A stretch of 5,640 nt of DNA, taken from the NCBI GenBank assembly GCA_041685935.1, contig JAWLES010000160.1, positions 1 through 5,640 on the forward strand, given 5' to 3'. The DNA is from JAIPEK01 sp041685935 (GTDB lineage Bacteria; Desulfobacterota; Desulfobacteria; Desulfobacterales; Desulfobacteraceae). The translations under genes and the position numbers were made by a program. Below are positions 1 through 5,231 of the stretch, piece after piece. A model generated the notes under the pieces. It was not told the origin of the DNA. It was given only the letters and a program-made list of their open reading frames with translations, and searched no databases. Positions within the stretch are counted from its first letter, which is position 1. The number at the start of each line of letters is the position of its first letter.

Positions 1-1893
1 CTCTTCCTCGGGTTCATAGAAAAGCATCAGGCCGCCGCCGCTGCAGCAGAACGAGCGGTCACGGCTCTTTTCCATTTCCACCCGGGTGAGCCCGTCAATG
101 GCGTCCAGCAGCTCCCTGGGATCATCATATACCCCGTTGTGCCGTCCCAGATAACACGGGTCGTGGTACACATATGTCTTGTCCGGATCTTTGACACCGG
201 CCAGCTTCAGATGGCCGGCCTTTACTTTCGAGGCCAGGAACTGGCTTATATGCTCCACAGGGGGCAGCTCGGGGTAATCATTTTTCAGGGCGTTGTAAGC
301 ATGGGGATCTGCTGTTACTATCCGTTCAGCACCCGAAGCTTTTATTGCTTCCACATTGTCTTCCTTCAGCTGCTGGTACAGCATCTCTTCACCGAACCGC
401 AAAACCTCGTTGCCGCTGTCCTTTTCAAGCTTTCCCAGAATCCCGAAATCCACACCTGCCGCGGACAGAATCATGGAGGTCCGCCTGGCGATTTCCTGTA
501 TGTTCTCATCATAGGATGTAATGCTGTCAACAAAGTAAAGGGTTTCGGCAGTATCCCCGCTGTCCAGAACCTTTACGGAACAGGATGCGGCGAATTCCTC
601 CTCCCTGGTCCACTCGGCCCGCTTTTTCTCCATTTTGCCGTACGGATTCCCCCTCTTTTCAAGCGCCTTGAGGGGCTTCTGAAGGGACTGGGGCACCATG
701 CCCTCATCCACCATTCCCCTTCTCAGGTCAACCATCTTGTCGATATATTCAATGGCGAGAGGGCATTCTTCTTCGCAGGCCCCGCAGGTGGTACACGACC
801 AGATCTCGTCCTCGGTATAAATACCGCCTATAAGATCCCCGCTTTTATAAATCTCGCCTGACAGCGGATAATTTTGAAACATAAGATCCCGTGCCTTGAT
901 GGTTATAAACCTGGGAGAAAGCGGACGGCCCACTGCGTTTGCAGGGCACTGATCCGAGCATCTGCCGCAATCCGCGCAAGAATAGAAATCCAGCATATGC
1001 TTCCAGGTAAAGTCCTCAAGCTTTTTTACTCCTATTGATTCCAGCTCGTCAAGTTCGTCAGGGCTGAGTCCGTATTGAACAGGTTTGATTTTCCCCTTGT
1101 CCAGCCGCATGAAAAAGACGTTGAAAATCGATGTAATAACGTGGAAATGTTTTCCGAGGGGGAGAAAGCAGAGAAAGACAAAAAACACCACATCATGGAG
1201 GAAATACATGAAAATGTGAAGTCCCTGGAGCACACTCTCCGAGGCTCCGTATAAAAGAGCACGGAATATCCAGGCAAGGGACAGTGGTGCAATGAACTCG
1301 GTATGGCCGGAATGAGAATGTTCGTAAGCCGCCTTTGACGCCTCGAAAAGGCTCTCGGACAGCATGAGCATGCCGATCATGCCAAGAACGAAAATGGCCT
1401 CGCCTGTATGATCCTTTCCGTACTTTTCAGGCACGGCATACCTGGCCGGTTTGAAAAAACCTCTCCTGACACCGGCCACCACGCAGGCTATCAGCACCAG
1501 GGTGGCTGCGTAATCCTTGAGAAAATTGTAAATGATGCCGAAAAAGCCGCCGAACCCCGGAAACGTGAAATCATCCACAAATCCCACAAAAACCAGGGAA
1601 ACGGTCCGGATGGAAAGAATGATGAATCCGGCGAAAATCACGATGTGAACAATACCGGCCAGCCTGTACCTGGGCTGTTTATACTGGGCAAGCCAGAGCA
1701 CAAGAACCTGCTTTACACGTGAAAACAGGCGGTCTTTTCTGCTGTCGGGCGCGGCCCGAACCAGGGGGGCAAGCCTCCTTGCCATGATGTAGGTAAAGAC
1801 ACCCACACCTGCCGCAGCTATGAGCAGCGACAAAATAACTGCGGGAAAGAAACCGAAAAATGAAAAACTGGCTGGGCCGACTATGGAAGACAT
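1..1893 (-). CDS. Membrane-anchored HdrD-like Fe-S oxidoreductase, probable ETF:(methyl)menaquinone oxidoreductase; C-terminus off the window
   Basis: The first 631 residues are present and the frame is still open at position 1. The start is ATG at 1893-1891, with AGGAGGT (1901-1907) 7 nt upstream. Residues 1-265 form a NarI-like membrane domain with about five hydrophobic segments (roughly 14-38, 77-104, 126-143, 165-185, 222-245). Histidines H83, H226, H233, H249 and H251 are candidate b-haem ligands. Two [4Fe-4S] ferredoxin motifs CxxCxxCxxxCP follow at C306-P317 and C367-P378. The C-terminal half has two CCG-type (HdrB/D) domains. The first (about 450-540) has lost its cysteines. The second keeps HDPC (C580) and CCSGGG (C616, C617). 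Family knowledge: such proteins (DUF224/EMO type) take electrons from ETF during acyl-CoA oxidation and reduce menaquinone at the cytoplasmic membrane. The specific role is inferred from architecture and from the FadR-like neighbour; etfAB genes are not in view. Other HdrD-like quinone-linked oxidoreductases are possible. Confidence 0.85.
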   Translation of the reverse strand, partial: MSSIVGPASFSFFGFFPAVILSLLIAAAGVGVFTYIMARRLAPLVRAAPDSRKDRLFSRVKQVLVLWLAQYKQPRYRLAGIVHIVIFAGFIILSIRTVSLVFVGFVDDFTFPGFGGFFGIIYNFLKDYAATLVLIACVVAGVRRGFFKPARYAVPEKYGKDHTGEAIFVLGMIGMLMLSESLFEASKAAYEHSHSGHTEFIAPLSLAWIFRALLYGASESVLQGLHIFMYFLHDVVFFVFLCFLPLGKHFHVITSIFNVFFMRLDKGKIKPVQYGLSPDELDELESIGVKKLEDFTWKHMLDFYSCADCGRCSDQCPANAVGRPLSPRFITIKARDLMFQNYPLSGEIYKSGDLIGGIYTEDEIWSCTTCGACEEECPLAIEYIDKMVDLRRGMVDEGMVPQSLQKPLKALEKRGNPYGKMEKKRAEWTREEEFAASCSVKVLDSGDTAETLYFVDSITSYDENIQEIARRTSMILSAAGVDFGILGKLEKDSGNEVLRFGEEMLYQQLKEDNVEAIKASGAERIVTADPHAYNALKNDYPELPPVEHISQFLASKVKAGHLKLAGVKDPDKTYVYHDPCYLGRHNGVYDDPRELLDAIDGLTRVEMEKSRDRSFCCSGGGLMLFYEPEEE

Positions 1894-1942
1894 ACGTATA
1901 ACCTCCTGGATTTTTCCGTATTAATGATTCCGCCTTAAAAGC

Positions 1943-1971
1943 TCTTTATTAAAGAAAACCGGCTTCGTCAA
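1943..1971 (-). promoter_or_regulatory. Weak candidate promoter for the Fe-S oxidoreductase gene
   Basis: On the minus strand a -35-like TTGACG (1971-1966) is followed after 17 nt by TAAAGA (1948-1943), which matches only three of six -10 bases. It would start transcription about 40-45 nt before the ATG at 1893. The -35 box lies inside the upstream terminator hairpin. A terminator just after the TetR gene implies that the oxidoreductase gene needs its own promoter, but the -10 is poor, so this is a tentative assignment. Confidence 0.22.
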
Positions 1972-1982
1972 GCACAAAGCCG
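1951..1982 (-). terminator. Rho-independent terminator downstream of the TetR gene
   Basis: On the minus strand CGGCTTTGT and ACGAAGCCG form a 9-bp stem (1982-1974 with 1968-1960). It contains one G-U wobble and has a 5-nt GCTTG loop. The stem is followed directly by GTTTTCTTT. It sits 45 nt after the TetR stop codon and 67 nt before the oxidoreductase start. The plus-strand version has a C-A mismatch in the same stem but is followed by CATTTTTATT, so it could act in both directions. It suggests that the two minus-strand genes are at least partly uncoupled. Confidence 0.7.
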
Positions 1983-2026
1983 CATTTTTATTATATATCG
2001 TATTTAGAATGTATACCGGCCTCACA

Positions 2027-2611
2027 CTATCTCCCCTTAAGTCCGTTCAGATACAGATCCACCAGAGGGTCCGCCATGGCAGCCAGATCATACTTGCCGT
2101 CCGCAGCAACCCAGGTATTGATCACCCCTTCCACCGCTCCGAGGATAAACCGTTTTGCAAGCCCGACAAAAAGGTCATGCCGCATTTCCCCTTCGATCTG
2201 ACCCTGTTCGATTATATCTGACAGTAGATCAAGGTACATTTTGGATATATCCTTGATCTGGGATTCTATATCCCGGCGATACCTCACTTCGGACTGGAAA
2301 ATCACCGCCATGTTACGGTCGGTCTGGAATTCCCGCAGGTGGCACTTGATAAGGTTCCTGAGTTTCTCTTCCGCATTGGAGCCTTCTTCCACGGATTTCC
2401 GCATCCTCTCAAAAACAAATTCGGTTTTATAGTTGATAAACTGATAAAGGATGTCCTCTTTATTCTTGAAGTAAAGGTAAATGGTTCCATCCGCCACTCC
2501 CGCCTCTGCGGCAATCTGAGATATGGTGGCCTTGTAAAAACCGTAACGGGCGAAAACCGCTCCAGCTCCCTTGAGTATGGTATAACACTTCTTTTCTTTG
2601 TTATTCTGCAA
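2027..2611 (-). CDS. TetR-family transcriptional regulator, FadR-like
   Basis: This is a 194-residue protein of normal TetR length. The N-terminal DNA-binding domain shows the classic pattern FARYGFYKATISQIAAEAGV, then ADGTIYLYFKNKEDIL, placing the helix-turn-helix at about residues 28-48. The rest (about 55-194) is a helical ligand-binding and dimerisation domain that includes the segment AVEGVINTWV. The start is TTG at 2611-2609. An in-frame stop lies 18 nt upstream with no ATG between, and the TetR domain begins right after this TTG. The Shine-Dalgarno sequence is weak (GGCGG, 3 nt away), so translation may be modest. The subfamily resembles Bacillus FadR and related regulators that release DNA on binding long-chain acyl-CoA; that ligand is inferred. 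The neighbouring ETF-linked oxidoreductase supports a role in fatty-acid oxidation. Its own promoter overlaps a palindrome, which suggests autoregulation. Confidence 0.9.
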   Translation of the reverse strand: MQNNKEKKCYTILKGAGAVFARYGFYKATISQIAAEAGVADGTIYLYFKNKEDILYQFINYKTEFVFERMRKSVEEGSNAEEKLRNLIKCHLREFQTDRNMAVIFQSEVRYRRDIESQIKDISKMYLDLLSDIIEQGQIEGEMRHDLFVGLAKRFILGAVEGVINTWVAADGKYDLAAMADPLVDLYLNGLKGR

Positions 2612-2637
2612 ATTCCGCCGGCCTTTATATTATGTTA

Positions 2638-2655
2638 AATGAATCATTGTTCATT
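2638..2655. promoter_or_regulatory. Operator-like palindrome O1 over the TetR promoter
   Basis: The sequence AATGAATCATTGTTCATT is an inverted repeat with 6-bp arms and a 6-bp centre. It abuts the -10 of the TetR promoter and covers the expected transcription start, the usual place for an autorepressor site. The TGAA/TTCA half-sites resemble those reported for Bacillus FadR. A second copy with the same geometry lies at 2787-2802. Confidence 0.5.
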
Positions 2656-2684
2656 ATATAACAACATGATTTTTCAAATGTCAA
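2655..2684 (-). promoter_or_regulatory. Sigma-70-type promoter of the TetR gene
   Basis: On the minus strand a perfect -35 TTGACA (2684-2679) is followed after 18 nt by TATATA (2660-2655); a shifted TATAAT lies 2 nt further on. The predicted start near 2648 gives a leader of about 37 nt before the TTG start codon. Palindrome O1 begins at the -10 box. Confidence 0.6.
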
Positions 2685-2786
2685 GGCAATATTTTTAACG
2701 AAACCCTTTTTATTTTATTCTGTTTTTTCAAATTCTTATAATCAAAAATCCATTTTTTAAAATATTTCCTCCTGAAAAAAATGTGC

Positions 2787-2802
2787 ATGAAGCAACATTC
2801 AT
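2787..2802. promoter_or_regulatory. Operator-like palindrome O2 upstream of the aldolase gene
   Basis: ATGAAGCAACATTCAT has the same 5-6-5 arrangement as O1, with identical arms (ATGAA and TTCAT) and a different centre. It lies about 105 nt before the aldolase ATG and just upstream of the candidate aldolase promoter. The repeated geometry within one spacer suggests a second binding site of the TetR protein. This is an inference from sequence symmetry only. Confidence 0.42.
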
Positions 2803-2828
2803 TTTTCCGAACCATCTTGATTTTTGCG

Positions 2829-2857
2829 TTCTTTCGTGCAACAAATACGTATATATT
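2829..2857 (+). promoter_or_regulatory. Weak candidate promoter for the aldolase gene
   Basis: TATATT (2852-2857) matches five of six -10 bases and would give a leader of about 45 nt. The region 17 nt upstream (TTCTTT, 2829-2834) is a poor -35. A promoter this weak could depend on an activator, but the assignment is uncertain. Confidence 0.2.
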
Positions 2858-2893
2858 CTCAATCAAAAGCTTTGACAATTCACCGAATCAAGC

Positions 2894-2901
2894 AAGGAGG
2901 T
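2894..2901 (+). promoter_or_regulatory. Shine-Dalgarno sequence fixing the aldolase start
   Basis: A full AAGGAGGT lies 6 nt before ATG 2908. The open frame extends upstream to a TTG at 2824, but that stretch has no ribosome site and does not read like protein. The ATG at 2908 is therefore the start. Confidence 0.85.
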
Positions 2902-2907
2902 ATTGAA

Positions 2908-4197
2908 ATGGCTGCAAAAAAGTATCCTGACAATTTTGAAAAAGCCCTTGAAATTGGCCGTCCGCCAAACATTCAATCCCTTTTTCCCAATTCAAAAGCC
3001 CTGATTGTCAGCGGAAAATTCATTGACAGGTCCATGCTCAAAAAAGGCGGCTGCATGACCATTGCAGCCAACGGAAGGAACTCTTTTGTTATAAGGGGCG
3101 CCCTTGCCGCCGCCCAGAGAGCGGATGCAGCAATTATTATCGAGATTGCAAGGTCCGAGGGGGGGACCAAAGCCTACTGCGCGGTCAACTTCTGGAACAT
3201 CGCACGGATTGTGGACTCAATGATGAACGAGATGGGTATCACCGTGCCTGTGGCCATACACGCAGACCACTTCGGAATTAAAAAGGAAGCGGATATCGAA
3301 CCCGCCAGAACGGAAATCGAATCGGTCTTTGACGCAGGCATAACCTCCATTGCAGTGGACGCATCCCATCTTCCTGATGATCAGAACCTTCTGGCAAGCA
3401 TTGAACTCAACCGGCACATTCCCGGATGGGCCTCCCTTGAAACCGAAGTAGGAGAGATAAAAGGCAAGCTCGGCCTGTCCACGCCCGAAGAAGCACTTTT
3501 CCTCATCCAGGGGCTTAACGCACACAATATATTCCCGGACTGGATCGCATTGAACAACGGCACCACTCACGGAATCGAGGAGACTGATTCCGGCATCAAC
3601 GTGGAGCTGACCGCAAAAATCCATGAAACCATCTCCGATTACAATGTATCCGGCGCACAGCACGGCACATCAGGCAACAGCTCAGACAGACTCAGGCAAA
3701 TCTCGCAGAAAACCAGAACAACCAAGGCGAATGTGGCAACATCCTTGCAGATGATTTCCTGGGGACTTGAAGTAAACGACTACGGCAACGCCTTCACCGA
3801 CAACGACGGGGAATTCATCAAAATGAAGGACAAAGGCGTGACCAGGGAAGTCTGGCAGGAAATGACCGATTATGCCAAAGCCCTCAACCTTGCAGGCGGG
3901 GACTTCAAAAAGCTGAACCTGCCTTTTGAAAACCGGCTTCTGGCTCAGCCCGCGGAAATCCGCATGCGGATGGCCCGGGATGTGGAGGATTTTGTTTACA
4001 GCATTCTCACTGATGTGTTCAATGCAGAAGGAACCGCCTCGATAGCACTGGAGGAAATAGTGAAAGCGGACTCATACGACCCCGGCCCCAAGGCCCGGCG
4101 GATTCAAGATCCGGGGGAATGGACCGAAGAAAAGATTACTCAAAAAGGGGCTGACCTTTCTTCTGATAAAGGACCCCGGGGAGATTTTGACGACTGA
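2908..4197 (+). CDS. Class II (zinc-dependent) fructose-bisphosphate-type aldolase, long form
   Basis: This is a 429-residue cytoplasmic protein with the class II aldolase (beta/alpha)8 signatures in order. HADH at 118-121 supplies the catalytic Asp (D120) and a zinc His (H121). VDASHLPDDQN at 150-160 matches the conserved D-x-S region. LETEVGEIKG at 177-186 carries the family Glu. NNGTTHG at 216-222 gives the second zinc His (H221). QHGTSG at 251-256 gives the third (H252) plus a phosphate-binding loop. All expected metal ligands are present, so the enzyme is probably active. The family cleaves or forms fructose-1,6-bisphosphate or a related ketose phosphate; the exact substrate cannot be read here. 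Usual class II lengths are about 285-360, so this one is long, with an extra polar C-terminal part (about 330-429) ending in DPGPKARR and an acidic tail. It lies divergent from the TetR gene and 97 nt before a flagellar pair. No terminator is visible after it. Confidence 0.85.
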   Translation: MAAKKYPDNFEKALEIGRPPNIQSLFPNSKALIVSGKFIDRSMLKKGGCMTIAANGRNSFVIRGALAAAQRADAAIIIEIARSEGGTKAYCAVNFWNIARIVDSMMNEMGITVPVAIHADHFGIKKEADIEPARTEIESVFDAGITSIAVDASHLPDDQNLLASIELNRHIPGWASLETEVGEIKGKLGLSTPEEALFLIQGLNAHNIFPDWIALNNGTTHGIEETDSGINVELTAKIHETISDYNVSGAQHGTSGNSSDRLRQISQKTRTTKANVATSLQMISWGLEVNDYGNAFTDNDGEFIKMKDKGVTREVWQEMTDYAKALNLAGGDFKKLNLPFENRLLAQPAEIRMRMARDVEDFVYSILTDVFNAEGTASIALEEIVKADSYDPGPKARRIQDPGEWTEEKITQKGADLSSDKGPRGDFDD

Positions 4198-4263
4198 CAT
4201 GACAAGGAGTCCGGGAAATTGTTCAAAATCTGTTAAATTCTGTTTCAGTTTTTCACCATCTCT

Positions 4264-4271
4264 GCCGATAC
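4264..4271 (+). promoter_or_regulatory. Sigma-28-like -10 element (GCCGATAC)
   Basis: The octamer matches seven of eight bases of the enterobacterial flagellar sigma-28 -10 consensus GCCGATAA. It ends 23 nt before the ATG at 4295, which would give a leader of about 17 nt. No TAAA-type -35 lies at the usual 15-nt spacing (TCAG is there instead); a TAAA does occur, but 26 nt upstream. The location ahead of a FlgM-locus gene raises the odds, yet chance remains possible. Confidence 0.3.
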
Positions 4272-4294
4272 CATTGCCAAGGAGATGAGTGTAA

Positions 4295-4723
4295 ATGCAG
4301 ATACCTTCGTATCAAATACAGAATGTGCTGAAGGTTTACAGTAAACAGTTGACCCAGGGCAAACTGCTTGCAAAGAGCAAAGCTGCCGGAAGAGAGGCTC
4401 CGCCCTCAGCCGACAGTGTTACCATATCAGCCAAAGGCAAGCGGCAGGCCATCGTTGACAAGGTGGCCACCAATATTGTGCATCGGATCACCACAGCCGG
4501 TCCCAACGAGCACCTCGAAGAAAAGATAGCCGAACAGATTGAAAAAGAGGTGGGAAAAAAAATCAATTTTGCCCGAAAAAGTGAGAACAGTTTCACCTAT
4601 ACCCATGTGGGTGAAAACAATGAAAAGGCAACCAAAAAGCTTTCGGTCGAGGATTCAGAATTCATCATGAAACGAATGACCGAGCTTGCCAAAAAACTGG
4701 CTGATGAAAACATGGAGTCATAA
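4295..4723 (+). CDS. DVU0524-family FlgM-associated protein
   Basis: This is a 142-residue soluble protein with no signal peptide or membrane segment. The N-terminus (IPSYQIQNVLKVYSKQL, from residue 3) and the position directly before flgM match my memory of the small family named after Desulfovibrio vulgaris DVU0524. A D-S-V-T-I-S motif lies at 40-45. A charged helical part (about 50-90) contains LEEKIAEQIEKEVGKK, followed by a short TYTHVG stretch and a C-terminal helix (about 117-140). The start is ATG 4295, with AAGGAG at 4279-4284; the codon just before it in frame is TAA, so no longer start exists. The gene ends 23 nt before flgM, so the two are probably co-transcribed. The function is not known to me; association with FlgM or sigma-28 control is inferred from linkage and the shared motif. 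Confidence 0.75.
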   Translation: MQIPSYQIQNVLKVYSKQLTQGKLLAKSKAAGREAPPSADSVTISAKGKRQAIVDKVATNIVHRITTAGPNEHLEEKIAEQIEKEVGKKINFARKSENSFTYTHVGENNEKATKKLSVEDSEFIMKRMTELAKKLADENMES

Positions 4724-4746
4724 GTATACCAAGGAGGTAAGGCACC

Positions 4747-5055
4747 ATGAAAGTGTCCAACACAACACCGAATCTTGTGAATAAAACTTACGGGAACACC
4801 CAGAACAGAAGTGTTGCCGAAAACAGCGGCAAAGTTGAAAAACCCGGGGAAGAAGCCGGGGTTTCCGACAATGTAAGTCTTTCCGACAGAACAAAAGATA
4901 TCAGGAAAGCTGAAGCGGCCATGGATTCTCCTCCCGCAGAGCGGGCCGAAAGGGTTGCGGACATCAAAAAGCGCGTAGAGGAAGGAACCTACAAGGTCAA
5001 TGCGGAAAAAGTGGCTGAAAAAATGGCAGGCAATTTTTTACACCAGATCATTTGA
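4747..5055 (+). CDS. flgM: FlgM, anti-sigma-28 factor
   Basis: This is a 102-residue protein of normal FlgM length. Residues 1-40 are polar, low in hydrophobics and probably disordered, as FlgM is before binding. The conserved core starts with DNVSLSDRTKDI (41-52). It continues with PPAERAERVADIKKRVEEG (62-80) and TYKVNAEKVAEKM (81-93), the characteristic sigma-28-binding helices and the G-T-Y-x-V/I-x-x-E-x-(I/V)-A pattern. FlgM holds sigma-28 (FliA) inactive until the hook-basal body is complete and FlgM is exported through the flagellar type III channel, releasing late flagellar gene expression. A perfect AAGGAGGT (4731-4738) lies 8 nt before the ATG. The spacing suggests an operon with the preceding DVU0524-family gene. 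Confidence 0.9.
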   Translation: MKVSNTTPNLVNKTYGNTQNRSVAENSGKVEKPGEEAGVSDNVSLSDRTKDIRKAEAAMDSPPAERAERVADIKKRVEEGTYKVNAEKVAEKMAGNFLHQII

Positions 5056-5098
5056 TTTAACCCGGCCCGGCAAGAAAAAATCTTCCCCTCTTCCTGAA

Positions 5099-5117
5099 CC
5101 GGGGCTGAACGCCCCGG
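5099..5117. other. GC-rich hairpin after flgM
   Basis: CCGGGGC and GCCCCGG form a perfect 7-bp stem with a 5-nt TGAAC loop, 44 bases after the flgM stop. Neither strand has a T-run right after the stem, so it is not a standard intrinsic terminator. It could stall RNA polymerase, protect the flgM transcript end, or act with Rho. On the plus strand the following bases are AACCCAACC. Confidence 0.5.
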
Positions 5118-5162
5118 AACCCAACCTGCTGAAATCTTGACACATTCCATACAAATCCACAT

Positions 5163-5177
5163 CCGGGCGTTCCCCGG
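5163..5177. other. Second small GC hairpin in the flgM downstream spacer
   Basis: CCGGG and CCCGG arms enclose a CGTTC loop, 55 nt before the next start codon. There is no T-run. It is a short stem and may be coincidental, but together with the hairpin at 5099-5117 it gives the 176-base spacer a structured leader or intercistronic character. The rest of the spacer shows no gene and no good promoter. Confidence 0.3.
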
Positions 5178-5231
5178 CACGAAGTTTGCTTATAAACTTG
5201 ACAAAAGAGCATGACTTTCAAGGAGAAGAAT

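Larger units (their letters stand above)
2612..2907. other. Divergent AT-rich intergenic region between the TetR and aldolase genes
   Basis: This 296-base spacer holds the TetR promoter, two ATGAA-N6-TTCAT palindromes and the aldolase leader. The middle (about 2690-2785) is strongly A+T rich, with many A and T runs and no convincing gene. A 65-codon minus-strand reading frame there is lysine/phenylalanine-rich and looks like chance translation of A/T runs. The spacer is long for a simple divergent promoter pair. Confidence 0.7.

Noticed and set aside
139..861. Plus-strand open frame of 240 codons opposite the oxidoreductase
   Set aside because: It is the antisense shadow of a well-supported iron-sulfur protein, has no ribosome site, and its translation shows no known domain.
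1990..2018. TATAAT on the minus strand (1995-1990) as a promoter for the oxidoreductase
   Set aside because: There is no -35 at 16-18 nt, and transcription would begin inside the terminator hairpin.
2747..2783. AGGAGG on the minus strand (2768-2773), with a CATTTTTT/AAAAAATG inverted repeat around it
   Set aside because: The nearest ATG downstream gives only Met-Asp-Phe before a stop, and the inverted repeat is pure A/T with a 17-nt loop, so both look like chance.
2872..2877. TTGACA as a -35 for the aldolase
   Set aside because: A -10 at normal spacing would fall on the ribosome site, leaving no usable leader.
2681..2878. Minus-strand 65-codon frame in the AT-rich spacer
   Set aside because: The composition (Lys, Phe, Ile runs) reflects A/T tracts, it overlaps the regulatory sites, and it has no credible ribosome site at its start.
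2824..2907. N-terminal extension of the aldolase from TTG 2824
   Set aside because: The perfect Shine-Dalgarno at 2894-2901 sets the ATG at 2908, and the extension has no family resemblance.
4840..4864. Inverted repeat AAACCC/GGGTTT with inner GG/CC pairing inside flgM
   Set aside because: It lies wholly within coding sequence, is explained by Pro-Gly-Glu-Glu-Ala-Gly codons, and has no T-run.
5137..5142. TTGACA downstream of flgM as a promoter for the 5232 gene
   Set aside because: No -10-like hexamer occurs at 16-18 nt; the second TTGACA at 5198-5203 would place its -10 on the ribosome site.
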